From positions 1-64,000 of the IMG/VR virus record IMGVR_UViG_3300035157_001069: 64,000 nt of DNA; one strand, written 5' to 3'. The notes below the pieces were generated by a model. That model saw only the letters and a list, made by a program, of their open reading frames with translations. It was not told the DNA's origin and did no database searches. This document shows positions 33,425 through 41,800 of this stretch, piece after piece. The stretch is from a virus. Each line of letters starts with the position of its first letter. Position 1 is the first letter of the stretch. Position numbers and translations under genes: made by a program.

Positions 33425-33908
33425 GTCTCAATTAAAAACATTAAAACTACTGCATGATGGTCCTCTCGATATCTACACGGATAGGCTTCCCACTAATGGC
33501 TTCTACGACAAGGAGCGATTCAGAGTACATGGTGAAGAGTTGTATACCGCTTACACCCTCTTATGCCCAAGAGATCGTCAGGTAATAACTCCCAAAACAC
33601 TCGATATAGCTCATCACCTTGGAGCAGCTTGCTTGTGGATTGATCAAGGAAGAATGATAGGGAAAAGAGGATCAATTCGAGGACGTTACTCTGACGAAGA
33701 GTATGAATGCCTTGCCGATTGGTTTCAAAGGCTAGGTATAGACGCTGTCGTTCACAGAAATCAGAACCAAGTAGTGCAACTCAGCTTCAAGCATGCAACC
33801 TTACCAAAACTCTACGATTTAATTCAGCCACATATTCCAGCATCTGTGAATCATCTCACTAAGATAAAAGAGCTCCGAAGAAGAACTACGTCAGGAGTCC
33901 TTACATAG
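33297..33908 (+). CDS. LAGLIDADG homing endonuclease ORF 2 (degenerate first motif)
   Basis: First motif HVLSYCLGTGKL (8-19) keeps the LAGLIDADG pattern but has T where the catalytic Asp should be. Second motif LGAACLWIDQGRM (about 107-119) keeps Asp. It overlaps ORF 1 by 128 bases in a different frame, and the two frames would join smoothly at the motif, so they may be a frameshifted four-motif fusion or a tandem duplication. Reading on the plus strand. Likely reduced cleavage activity. Confidence 0.6.
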   Translation: MSTRFVAHVLSYCLGTGKLRLKGRKQRPWLEISRLETERQYFKSQLKTLKLLHDGPLDIYTDRLPTNGFYDKERFRVHGEELYTAYTLLCPRDRQVITPKTLDIAHHLGAACLWIDQGRMIGKRGSIRGRYSDEEYECLADWFQRLGIDAVVHRNQNQVVQLSFKHATLPKLYDLIQPHIPASVNHLTKIKELRRRTTSGVLT

Positions 33909-33990
33909 CAGGGGATTAATTTTTGTAGTTTCTTAATCCTTTAAAGATTTCAGGTGCGAATCCATGGTCGTGCCTGAACGCCTGCTTTTT
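33907..33990 (+). ncRNA. Three-way-junction structured RNA element
   Basis: Outer stem AGCAGG (33907-33912) with CCTGCT (33981-33986) encloses two hairpins: GGATTAA/TTAATCC (33913-33939) and TTCAGGTGCGA/TCGTGCCTGAA (33949-33978). In the second stem two pairs are G-U on the plus strand but A-C mismatches on the minus strand, so the functional RNA is probably the plus-strand transcript. A run of five T follows at 33986-33990. It overlaps the stop of ORF 2. It could be a complex terminator or a regulatory RNA; no known class matched. Confidence 0.55.
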
Positions 33991-34046
33991 CTATTCAGTT
34001 AAACTGAGTCAGAGGTCGCATTTCCATCCTTATAAATGCCAAGCCA

Positions 34047-34844
34047 ATGACCACCTCCTTAACAGGGCAGGTTAATAAAATCAAGAATTCGTATGGAGGT
34101 AGTGAAAAAGCCTCTCCATCTTTTCTTCGTCCTGAACATGTAAAATTTAATTCTCCGTCCAAGGCAAAAGATTACGGTCAAGTCGTCAACTTAGCAACAA
34201 CAATTACTGGCTCTGTTGGAACAGAGGTCGGCGCTAATACGTTATATTTTAAATTCACTACTTCGAGCCCGTCTGATATTAAGATCAATAAAAATACATT
34301 AAACAAATACGAAAGCCAATACATTTCGATAGGACTATTAAACAGCAAAAGAGATTCCGTCCAAGTAACCCCAGGTGGTTTCGCTTATCAAAACGAAATC
34401 ATCAATACGGACATACAAGAAAATCTGCTACAACTTCCTCAAGATACTTATTATTTAACAGTCTCGGGATCTCAATGGCAAGCTCTGCCTTTTAGTGTCT
34501 CTCTGCAAATAATTAGATACATCCTCCTTGCAGGAGAAGCCAAAGGAATTCTTAATCTTTCCGGTCGAATTGCTCTGGTCAAGTTGTATGGACTGGCCTC
34601 AGGAAGTCTGACTGCTTCTACGACTCTGACTCCGAAAGAGAAGTTAAAGAATCTAGAAGGTAATGCAGTCGGAATGTCTGAAGCTTATGGTGAACTAGCC
34701 ATCATGAGAGGAACCATCGTTATGACTAATCAGAACTATGGCCGACTTAAGATGTATTGGAGGGTTACAGGAGCCGCAACAGGAACTAGTTCCAATACGG
34801 CTACACTAACTTCTACACCTCCTTATGGTGGCGGCTACCCATAG
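34047..34844 (+). CDS. Plus-strand virion structural protein
   Basis: A 265-residue beta-rich protein with Thr/Ser/Gly (TITGSVGTEVGANTLYFKFTTSS, YYLTVSGSQWQALPFSV) and a C-terminal PYGGGYP. Probably a fibre, tail or head-decoration component. It forms a pair with 34898 on the plus strand within a minus-strand structural region, so this pair may be an inserted cassette. No clear Shine-Dalgarno before ATG. Confidence 0.6.
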   Translation: MTTSLTGQVNKIKNSYGGSEKASPSFLRPEHVKFNSPSKAKDYGQVVNLATTITGSVGTEVGANTLYFKFTTSSPSDIKINKNTLNKYESQYISIGLLNSKRDSVQVTPGGFAYQNEIINTDIQENLLQLPQDTYYLTVSGSQWQALPFSVSLQIIRYILLAGEAKGILNLSGRIALVKLYGLASGSLTASTTLTPKEKLKNLEGNAVGMSEAYGELAIMRGTIVMTNQNYGRLKMYWRVTGAATGTSSNTATLTSTPPYGGGYP

Positions 34845-34897
34845 GTAGACGATAAGCTAAAGGAAGCACTAAATTCAGGAAGCAAGCCGAAGCACGC

Positions 34898-35320
34898 ATG
34901 GCATTTTCTCAGTATCTAGCAACGAAAATCTTGAGTTGGGTTAAGAACTCTACGTTCCCCAATGCTTTAAGTAACGTCTACGTCTCTGTTCATACAGCAG
35001 ACCCTGGAACTGCTGGAACCAATAACGACGTTACCGCTTCTATTAAAGGTTCACCTACGCGAACTGCAATAGCTAGTACTACCTTTAGCTCCGTGTCTCC
35101 TTCTAGTGGTGGCGGTTACGAGATAACTAATTCCATCGTGTCTCAAATTACAACCAGTGCTCAAAATACTACTGGAACTACCGTGACACATTTTGGGATT
35201 TGGGATGCTGCTACAACAGGTAATTTCCTAGCTTCTGGAACTTTGACAACTCCTGTCGATGTACAACAAGGTGATACTGTTCAATTCAATAGCGGAGCTA
35301 TGGCTATCAAGGTCGTTTAA
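34898..35320 (+). CDS. Conserved tail-fibre/virion protein
   Basis: Begins MAFSQYLATKILSWVKNSTF and contains VYVSVHTADP and HFGIWDAATTGNFLASG, a pattern shared by a widespread family of phage fibre-tip or structural proteins in which the last half forms a beta-sandwich with a final hydrophobic strand. The 3' end overlaps the endolysin stop by 14 bases (convergent). Confidence 0.65.
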   Translation: MAFSQYLATKILSWVKNSTFPNALSNVYVSVHTADPGTAGTNNDVTASIKGSPTRTAIASTTFSSVSPSSGGGYEITNSIVSQITTSAQNTTGTTVTHFGIWDAATTGNFLASGTLTTPVDVQQGDTVQFNSGAMAIKVV

Positions 35321-36410
35321 TAGATTTAAAACCACCTGAATATTCAGTATCCAAAGTAATAAATTCATTAGAAGGGTCTATTTTGCATAGGCCCTTCCAT
35401 CTTTTGTGAAGAAAAGAATATAAATGCTCAATAGAATCGTCTAAAGGATATATATCGAGCACTGTCCCTGAACTTTCAGATCGATAGCCTCCTGAGATAC
35501 CTAAAGGACCGTTCCAAGCCTCTCTCAGGGCGTTGAATTGTCGAATTGTATACAACAGAGCCTTTTCTTCTTCACTGCCTTCCTGAGGCGCGTTATGTGC
35601 GTTGTATTGGAGAACTTCTCCTACTGATAAATCCGTTCCCACTGAGCAATGCATATTCAACCAATCAATCCTCTTATTCTCATCAAAAGACTCGCATCGG
35701 GTTTTATTTAAGAGCCAATCAGCGCAATGCATCACCCATTCTTCTGATTCTCCTCGAATTTTGATAGCATTATGGATATTTTTTGGTATTTCCCGTACAC
35801 ATGTAACGAAAATTTCATCCCCCTCTTGATATTGCCTTTTACCGTGATCCGATAGCTCATATATTGGAATTGCAGCTTTTTTCAGATAAGTATCTCTCGC
35901 AGCGAAGAAACTTACAAGACTTAATCCTTCTTCGTACCATAATTGAGCCTCTAACGTTCGTCGTTTGTACAAAGCATTAGACTTTTTGCCGTGATAACTC
36001 GTATAACCCTGTAAAACAGAACCAAAAGAATTATATAACTCTGGATAAGAGACACCATTGGCCAATATGTAATGTAATTCTGCATATTCTGGGTTGTTAT
36101 AGAAATCAATCCCAACATTCCAAGCAAAACTAATTAATGCACCTTGTCTTGATGGTCCAAAATCTTGCCAATTTGGAATATAACTCAATTGAGGCACTAT
36201 TTCTTTGACTAATACTTCACGTAAATACTCACGACAGATATTTGCGTCACATATATCACCCATCATCACTGAATGACCGTGAGGATATTTAATTAACCCA
36301 GTACATATTGTCGGTATTCCTAAAGGATCTAAATATGCATTTGTTTCACACCCTTCAACTTTGATAATTAAATCAATCGCTTTCTTTAGTGCTGTTTGAC
36401 TCGTCTCCAT
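35307..36410 (-). CDS. Endolysin: GH24 lysozyme plus M15-like C-terminal domain
   Basis: The N-terminal third is a T4-type (GH24) lysozyme: E19, D28 and T34 lie at the exact spacings (9 and 6) of the T4 catalytic triad, in the pattern VEGCETNAYLDPLGIPTICTG. It cuts peptidoglycan glycan strands. The C-terminal region ALREAWNGPLGISGGYRSESSGTVLDI resembles an M15 (VanY/D-Ala-D-Ala peptidase) beginning, but the usual S-x-H-x-x-G-x-A-x-D is shortened and the zinc histidine is missing. No signal peptide. Possibly bifunctional, or with a cell-wall-binding C-terminus. Confidence 0.75.
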   Translation of the reverse strand: METSQTALKKAIDLIIKVEGCETNAYLDPLGIPTICTGLIKYPHGHSVMMGDICDANICREYLREVLVKEIVPQLSYIPNWQDFGPSRQGALISFAWNVGIDFYNNPEYAELHYILANGVSYPELYNSFGSVLQGYTSYHGKKSNALYKRRTLEAQLWYEEGLSLVSFFAARDTYLKKAAIPIYELSDHGKRQYQEGDEIFVTCVREIPKNIHNAIKIRGESEEWVMHCADWLLNKTRCESFDENKRIDWLNMHCSVGTDLSVGEVLQYNAHNAPQEGSEEEKALLYTIRQFNALREAWNGPLGISGGYRSESSGTVLDIYPLDDSIEHLYSFLHKRWKGLCKIDPSNEFITLDTEYSGGFKSIKRP

Positions 36411-36606
36411 AAATCAAAGCAAAGCGAAGCGTAGGCTTGACCATTGGTTCCAAGCCTTGAGCCATTCTGATAGCTGTTGCGTCTGCTGTCTCCTCGCTCA
36501 ATCCTTTAGATTTCAATATTTGATAAGCCTCGAAATATTTATCGAGCTTATTAGAGGACGAAGACTGTATTTCGTCAAAGATATCTTCATCGCCTGCTAA
36601 TCTCAT
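36373..36606 (-). CDS. Small unknown protein upstream of endolysin
   Basis: A 77-residue helical acidic protein (DEDIFDEIQSSSSNK...). It overlaps the endolysin start by 38 bases in another frame, suggesting coupled translation. No transmembrane segment, so not an obvious holin. Confidence 0.5.
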   Translation of the reverse strand: MRLAGDEDIFDEIQSSSSNKLDKYFEAYQILKSKGLSEETADATAIRMAQGLEPMVKPTLRFALIYGDESNSTKESD

Positions 36607-36642
36607 ATTGGTTTAACAGACAGCAATTTCAATATAACTGTT

Positions 36643-36981
36643 TTACCCTATTAACTCACTGATAATCTCTGGATTCTGTTCAGCAAACTGAGCTAATTCA
36701 ACCTTTTCCCTGATACCTTCTGGGCCTGCATTGGCCTGCATTGTGTTGATTGAATTTAATGCAAAGGCATCCGCAGCGTTTAGGGCGGTCTGAGTTTCTC
36801 TTCGTGCTAATTCTGCCTCCTGTTTAGCTTGATTAATGGCTCCAACGACAGCAGAAGACCCATTGGCTACTTCTCTGTTGTTTTGTTTGGCGAGATCGTG
36901 TTGTATTTGCGAAGTAGAAGGCTGATTTGGCCTGTTACTCATCTCGTATGCGATTTTATTAGGTGTTTTTGGTAACAACAT
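36643..36981 (-). CDS. Small helical protein downstream of psbA
   Basis: A 112-residue Gln/Asn/Ala-rich helical protein (REVANGSSAVVGAINQAKQEAELARRETQ) with coiled-coil character. ATG 36981 lies eight bases after the psbA hairpin; ATG 36942 (MSNRPNQ) is an alternative. Function unknown. Confidence 0.5.
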   Translation of the reverse strand: MLLPKTPNKIAYEMSNRPNQPSTSQIQHDLAKQNNREVANGSSAVVGAINQAKQEAELARRETQTALNAADAFALNSINTMQANAGPEGIREKVELAQFAEQNPEIISELIG

Positions 36982-36989
36982 TGGGGAGA

Positions 36990-37007
36990 GCCCCGCAAAA
37001 GCGGGGC
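36990..37007 (-). terminator. psbA 3' hairpin
   Basis: GCCCCGC-aaaa-GCGGGGC is a perfect 7-base GC stem 14 bases after the psbA stop. There is no T-run, so it may protect the 3' end or weakly terminate rather than act as a strong terminator. Confidence 0.6.
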
Positions 37008-37020
37008 AATAACTCCTCGG

Positions 37021-38106
37021 TTACCCAACTGCAGGAGCAGTAAGGGCTACTACATCAGAGCTAGAAGAAGCTAGGTCTAATGGGAAGTTATGAGCATTAC
37101 GCTCATGCATTACTTCCATGCCGAGATTTGCGCGGTTCAAGACGTCGCCCCATGTGGGTACGACCTTACCACTTGAGTCTACAACCGATTGATTGAAGTT
37201 GAACCCATTTAGGTTAAAGGCCATGGTGCATATACCCATTGAGGTAAGCCATACGCAGATAACAGGCCAAGAAGCGAGAAAGAAGTGAAGACTACGAGAG
37301 TTGTTAAAGGATGCGTATTGGAAGATGAGTCGACCGAAGTAGCCATGGGCTGCAACGATGTTGTATGTTTCTTCTTCTTGTCCAAACTTGTAGCCATAAT
37401 TCTGTGAGTCAAGTCCTGTGGTTTCACGAATAAGTGAAGATGTAACCAGTGAGCCGTGCATAGCACTAAACAAAGCACCGCCAAACATACCCGCCACACC
37501 TGCCATGTGGAATGGATGCATGAGGATATTATGTTCCGCCTGGAAGACAAACATAAAGTTGAACGTGCCTGAAATGCCGAGAGGCATACCGTCACTGAAT
37601 GATCCCTGTCCGAAAGGATAGACGAGGAATACAGCAAACGCGGCAGATACTGGTGCAGAGTAGGCAACACAGATCCAAGGTCTCATTCCTAGTCGATAAC
37701 TAAGTTCCCATTGGCGTCCCATGTAAGCTGAGATACCGATGAGAAAGTGGAATACAACAAGTTGATATGGTCCTCCGTTATACAACCACTCGTCGATGGT
37801 TGCAGCTTCCCAGATTGGGTAGAAGTGAAGACCGATTGCATTGGAGCTCGGGACAACGGCTCCTGAGATGATGTTGTTTCCATACATGAATGAACCAGCT
37901 ACTGGTTCACGGATCCCGTCGATATCAACGGGAGGAGCAGCTATGAAAGCGATGATGAAACAAGTTGCTGCAGTAAGTAGACAAGGAATCATTAAGACTC
38001 CGAACCAACCAACGTAAATACGATTGCTAGTAGACGTTGTCCACTCACAGAACTCGTCCCACCCCTTCAACAAGCCGCCACTTCTTCTTAAAGAAGAGCT
38101 AGTCAT
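37021..38106 (-). CDS. psbA: Photosystem II D1 protein
   Basis: Full-length D1 (361 residues) with the classic sequence WGFLMI-like first helix region, [47 protein letters not shown], the quinone-pocket region [12 protein letters not shown], and the C-terminal [14 protein letters not shown] followed by a cleavable tail [15 protein letters not shown]. The residue corresponding to position 130 is Gln ([11 protein letters not shown]), the D1:1 (low-light) isoform state. No intron. Phage D1 replaces damaged host D1 so photosynthesis continues during infection. No D2 in this window. Confidence 0.98.
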   Translation of the reverse strand: MTSSSLRRSGGLLKGWDEFCEWTTSTSNRIYVGWFGVLMIPCLLTAATCFIIAFIAAPPVDIDGIREPVAGSFMYGNNIISGAVVPSSNAIGLHFYPIWEAATIDEWLYNGGPYQLVVFHFLIGISAYMGRQWELSYRLGMRPWICVAYSAPVSAAFAVFLVYPFGQGSFSDGMPLGISGTFNFMFVFQAEHNILMHPFHMAGVAGMFGGALFSAMHGSLVTSSLIRETTGLDSQNYGYKFGQEEETYNIVAAHGYFGRLIFQYASFNNSRSLHFFLASWPVICVWLTSMGICTMAFNLNGFNFNQSVVDSSGKVVPTWGDVLNRANLGMEVMHERNAHNFPLDLASSSSDVVALTAPAVG

Positions 38107-38251
38107 TAAAAGTAATAGTACGATTGAACTTGTAAGATGAGAGACTTACCCCCATGGTCTCGGTTTGGGGTAGTTAATGAGTCTTAACGACTCAGATCTA
38201 ATGTTAGCAATCCGTGATATTACCTGTCTTTATACGACTTATAAGAGCTTC
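38107..38251 (-). promoter_or_regulatory. psbA upstream leader region
   Basis: Gene-free 145 bases upstream of psbA. Two stems are visible: TACCCC/GGGGTA (38147-38172) and TGAGTC/GACTCA (38178-38194). No T-runs follow. A consensus sigma70 promoter was not recognised, and no strong ribosome binding site precedes the psbA ATG. The region likely carries psbA control elements. Confidence 0.45.
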
Positions 38252-38920
38252 TTAAGCAGTTGGAGTCCAACCGTACACCGCCTCTCTCATTCTTCTACCA
38301 AAATCAGAGTCTGTAGTAATACCCTTAAGATCACCAGTGTTCGTATCGTAATCTTTTCCTCTGTTCAGACCTCGATTAGGATCACCTGCGATCAATGAAC
38401 TGAACTTAGTTCCTCCATGCACAGCGGATTTATTGCTCAAACTTCCAGGCCTGTTATTCGTACCTCCGTAAGTAGAGCTAGACCCGTCTGCTCTTGTTCC
38501 TACTCCATGAGTGTTATAAGTATTTTTTCTGCTGTGATTGCTATAACCAAAACCCTCTGCGCCAGTTTTAATACCTTTGCCTTGCGTATCATTAAATCTC
38601 GCATTCACTCGTGCTAAAGCTTGACTGACCTTAAAACCTAATCCGGGACCCTTTGCTTCCTTATTGGCTTTTCTTTGAGCAGCGATCTTTGCTCCCGCAG
38701 AACCCATTTTATTACCGCCTCCCCACTTCTTCCAATTACCTAATCCATGATCGTAATCCTTGAAAGTTTCTTTAAAGTCTGCGAAATCTTTTGGAGTAGC
38801 CACTCGACTCCAATAAAGAGCTTTTGCTATCGTCTTTGCAATGTCTTTATCGCTTTTACTTCCCGCTTCCTGAATGTGGTTAGCAAATCTTCTCTTGTAT
38901 TCCTCGATTGAGTCTGCCAT
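38252..38920 (-). CDS. Unknown basic protein upstream of psbA
   Basis: A 222-residue protein (start ATG 38920, MADSIEEYKRR; a further ATG at 38941 lies right after a terminator T-run). Helical N-terminus, then a Gly/Lys/Asn-rich, Thr/Ser disordered C-terminal half (NRPGSLSNKSAVHGGTK). No family recognised; lies between scaffold candidate and psbA. Confidence 0.55.
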   Translation of the reverse strand: MADSIEEYKRRFANHIQEAGSKSDKDIAKTIAKALYWSRVATPKDFADFKETFKDYDHGLGNWKKWGGGNKMGSAGAKIAAQRKANKEAKGPGLGFKVSQALARVNARFNDTQGKGIKTGAEGFGYSNHSRKNTYNTHGVGTRADGSSSTYGGTNNRPGSLSNKSAVHGGTKFSSLIAGDPNRGLNRGKDYDTNTGDLKGITTDSDFGRRMREAVYGWTPTA

Positions 38921-38942
38921 TTTTATTTTTATTTTAAACATT

Positions 38943-38969
38943 AAAAAACCACCGCCGTTACAGCAGTGG
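38943..38969 (-). terminator. Intrinsic terminator after scaffold gene
   Basis: On the minus strand CCACTG-ctgtaacgg-CGGTGG (38969-38949) is followed by six T (38948-38943). The T-run is adjacent to an ATG at 38941, as at 30746. Ends the portal-scaffold unit. Confidence 0.8.
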
Positions 38970-38985
38970 TTTATTTAATTCAGTC

Positions 38986-40056
38986 TCAAGCTTCAGAAAC
39001 TAGAACCTTGCTACGTAATGCATCAGGTGTGGCTTGGCTAAGTAATTGCCATGCTGCCTGAGGATTCTTGTCGCTAAGGGCTGAGAAGTTTTCCCAGAAG
39101 TTATCTCCAGTTGATGCTTGAACGCCTGGAGTAGGCATTTCAATCTGAGGACGTTGGAATTGCTGAGTAGGTGTTTGACCTGTAGGAGCTTGTGCTTCAG
39201 GAGTTTGAGGAGCAGGAGCTTGAGGAGCAGGAGCTTGTGGAGCTACTACACCATTCCTAGCGTCTTGTGCAGCTATTTCAGCAGCTAAACGATCTTGAGG
39301 TAGCTCAACAGGGTGAGGACCGTTAGGACCGAAGAACTCGTTAACATACTCAGACAACATGTCTGGGTTGGTCAACATTGTGTGATATGCAGCGTTATCT
39401 GAAGCTGCAGCATCTATTACTTTCTTTGCTCCACCAATAGTTGTGGTTAGCTTTTCAATTTTGCCTAATGCTTCCTGAGCAACAGAAGTTTGCTTAAGTA
39501 AAGCATCTTCTACGGTACAAGCGTATCTATTTAATAAGGCTGGTGCTTCTGACCCAAAGTGGTTTAAGACTTCAAGACTTTCGTCGCTTATCTTGCTTAG
39601 ATACTCGTCTCCGCTTGGCGCTGCTTCTTGCTGTATCGAGGGCTGCGCCTGTACCTGTGGTGTCTGGAATGACGCCGGCGTTGCTTGGGGCTGATAAGTC
39701 TGCATCCCCGATACTGAAGGCGCGGCTTGGTAGGCTGCTGCTTGAGCCAAGTTCGCTGGTTGTGTCGGAGCCTGAGGGGTCGGAGTTGAGTAAGCTGCCT
39801 GGGGCTGGGAGACCTGTGTTCCGTTCAAACTGGCGCTGAGACTCTGGAACGCCTCCTGCCATGGATTCGCCTCCTGAACCTGTGGAGCCGCCTGTGGAGC
39901 CGCCGGCTGTGCCGAGGGAACCGAAGGAGTCTGGTACGAAGGTTGGGCGTTCTGGGCCTGGGTTGCTTGGTAACCCGCGTTCGGTACGGGCGCGCTCGAT
40001 GGAATTGAGCTCTGCTGGGTCGCCGGAGCCTGTGTCGTCTGAATACTGTCCTGCAT
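38986..40056 (-). CDS. Candidate capsid scaffold protein (Gln/Pro/Ala-rich)
   Basis: A 356-residue protein with a long Gln/Pro/Ala-rich low-complexity N-terminus (1-150) and repeats of APQAPAPQ (272-284). A more ordered central helical region (YLSKISDESLEVLNHF onward) follows. Helical, low-complexity scaffold proteins commonly lie between portal and capsid genes, and this gene is in that place. The first 161 residues are encoded by sequence that also encodes the portal C-terminus in another frame (485-base overlap). Confidence 0.6.
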   Translation of the reverse strand: MQDSIQTTQAPATQQSSIPSSAPVPNAGYQATQAQNAQPSYQTPSVPSAQPAAPQAAPQVQEANPWQEAFQSLSASLNGTQVSQPQAAYSTPTPQAPTQPANLAQAAAYQAAPSVSGMQTYQPQATPASFQTPQVQAQPSIQQEAAPSGDEYLSKISDESLEVLNHFGSEAPALLNRYACTVEDALLKQTSVAQEALGKIEKLTTTIGGAKKVIDAAASDNAAYHTMLTNPDMLSEYVNEFFGPNGPHPVELPQDRLAAEIAAQDARNGVVAPQAPAPQAPAPQTPEAQAPTGQTPTQQFQRPQIEMPTPGVQASTGDNFWENFSALSDKNPQAAWQLLSQATPDALRSKVLVSEA

Positions 40057-41791
40057 AAGTTAATTCTCGTTTTAAAAATTCGAATGCCCTATAGACATAG
40101 GGTGTCAAATCAAGTCTAGGATCTGCCAAAAGTGGGAGATCGGGAGCCTGCGGATGAGGCGTTTGACGCATATCATTAATGAGCGCCAAGAATGTTCTAA
40201 TACTTCCTTGCGTGGCTTGAGCCATTCTGAATGGATAGCCACTTAGCATTGAACTTCGCTCTTCGTCAGTTTTGTCTGGGAAGAGGTATCGAAGGGCTTC
40301 GACGCTATCAACGCCAAGCTCTTGTAGGTTGCGAACAACAATACTTGAATTCAGTATATCCTCTGTGCCATCTTCGAACACCGGACCTGTCCATCTCCAC
40401 TCAACTTTCCTATTGCCATCAGGTATTAAACCCACTACGGCAGGTGGTAAATTTTGATCTCCAACAGCTACTCGAATAGCAACATCGAGTTCCTGTTCAT
40501 ACGCTTGTAGTTGTTGTCCATAAATACCTACCGCTTCATTGTAAAGATCTGGATTTTCAAAGTCTTCAGCGATAGGAACTGGAGGCTTGACCATTTGCAT
40601 TGCGAAAGCAAATGAATCTCTAAATATTTTCTCCTCGTGGTAAATGATTAAACCCAGTAATTTACATAGGCCATATGTCAATAAGCCTCTGCATCTCCTT
40701 GCAGCGGTTGTGGCTGCTCGACCGTATAAAGATTTAATCTCGTATGCTGTGGCTCCAGAGCTTATACCTAATTCGTCAACCCCTCCCATCGCTGTTCGAA
40801 GTTCTTCCCTATATTGACGAGCATATAAATTTTGATCGCCAGAAACCGCATCAGGGGTTAAGTAAACAGCCCGATCAGATGGTTCAACGTTTGCGATAAT
40901 ACGCGGAACCTTCATGGCTCCACCACCACCTCCTCCAGGTTCACTAACCCGTGTCGACGGTCTGTTAGAAGAGTAGAAACCTGCTTGCGAGCTAATAGTA
41001 GGCCTTAAGCTCTCGTCCCCACCACTTTCCATCAAGTCATGTTTAGGGCGACTCGAAACCAAAGTCGGATTACCAAAGAACGTAATATTCGTCCGAATGT
41101 TTTTCACTAAATCGTCATGGAGAACGATTTGATCGCTAAGCCAATCAAAATCTCCTGTTGAATCCATGCCTGTAGAACGCATCGTGTTAAATGCTTCTAC
41201 AGCGGGGATAAAACCTAAACTATTGATCAGAGTTCTCGTCTTCGTAGGAGCGAAATTGAAATTAGCGGATGTTCCAGCATCGAAAGAAGGTTTTTCATTC
41301 GTAATAGATTCTTTGATCTCATCACGACGTACCTGCAATTTGACCCATCTCTGACTACCTGAATTAGTGCCAGGTAAAGAAAGAGCACCTAATCCACTCT
41401 TTACAGAGAAGGAATAAATTAGTTCTATCTCTTCCAGATCAGAAGAAGCGTCATAGTACGCACGGTAATTATCCTTGCTGAACCACATCAGACGGTAAGT
41501 GTCCTGTACTGGTCTGAAATAGAACAGACCCTTACCGTCAATCAAGAAGTCATCGACAATACCTTCTAAACGACTATCTATTTCATTTTCTTCAATTAAT
41601 TGTTGTAGGAATCGACGTCGATATCCAAAAGTATCCTGTGTAGGGAAAAACTCAATTCCTTGACGAAGCATGAATAGCTTCATCTGAGCGAGATGGCTGT
41701 TAACAACCATCGTGTCGGTTCCGCTAGCTCCTTCTCTCTTCCTTGCGGCTTCGAGAATCTGACGAAAACGTTCGGTATTTGGTGTACTCAT
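39572..41791 (-). CDS. Portal protein
   Basis: The 739-residue protein lies right after the terminase and before the scaffold, as expected for the portal. Its body has repeated portal-type features: an N-terminal alpha/beta region (LFYFRPVQDTYRLMWFSKDNYRAYYD), a long stem-like segment (GLCKLLGLIIYHEEKIFRDSF), and a Gly/Ser-rich C-terminal tail ending in the basic RRRVSKQDKRRKS. The tail from residue 579 on is encoded within the scaffold gene. Identification is by size and gene order with moderate motif support. Confidence 0.7.
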   Translation of the reverse strand: MSTPNTERFRQILEAARKREGASGTDTMVVNSHLAQMKLFMLRQGIEFFPTQDTFGYRRRFLQQLIEENEIDSRLEGIVDDFLIDGKGLFYFRPVQDTYRLMWFSKDNYRAYYDASSDLEEIELIYSFSVKSGLGALSLPGTNSGSQRWVKLQVRRDEIKESITNEKPSFDAGTSANFNFAPTKTRTLINSLGFIPAVEAFNTMRSTGMDSTGDFDWLSDQIVLHDDLVKNIRTNITFFGNPTLVSSRPKHDLMESGGDESLRPTISSQAGFYSSNRPSTRVSEPGGGGGGAMKVPRIIANVEPSDRAVYLTPDAVSGDQNLYARQYREELRTAMGGVDELGISSGATAYEIKSLYGRAATTAARRCRGLLTYGLCKLLGLIIYHEEKIFRDSFAFAMQMVKPPVPIAEDFENPDLYNEAVGIYGQQLQAYEQELDVAIRVAVGDQNLPPAVVGLIPDGNRKVEWRWTGPVFEDGTEDILNSSIVVRNLQELGVDSVEALRYLFPDKTDEERSSMLSGYPFRMAQATQGSIRTFLALINDMRQTPHPQAPDLPLLADPRLDLTPYVYRAFEFLKRELTYAGQYSDDTGSGDPAELNSIERARTERGLPSNPGPERPTFVPDSFGSLGTAGGSTGGSTGSGGESMAGGVPESQRQFERNTGLPAPGSLLNSDPSGSDTTSELGSSSSLPSRAFSIGDADLSAPSNAGVIPDTTGTGAALDTARSSAKRRRVSKQDKRRKS

Positions 41792-41800
41792 TTTATAATT

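Noticed and set aside
32603-33908. Intein in the capsid gene
   Set aside because: The LAGLIDADG ORFs are on the opposite strand, so an intein is impossible; only an intron-like or free-standing insertion remains.
33949-33980. Possible tRNA or cobalamin-type riboswitch (GGTGCGAATCC)
   Set aside because: The string resembles a T-loop and a B12-box piece, but no acceptor/anticodon arms and no other conserved riboswitch blocks were found.
37209-37670. Minus-strand 153-residue frame within psbA
   Set aside because: It is a different frame of a highly conserved psbA and shows no domain.
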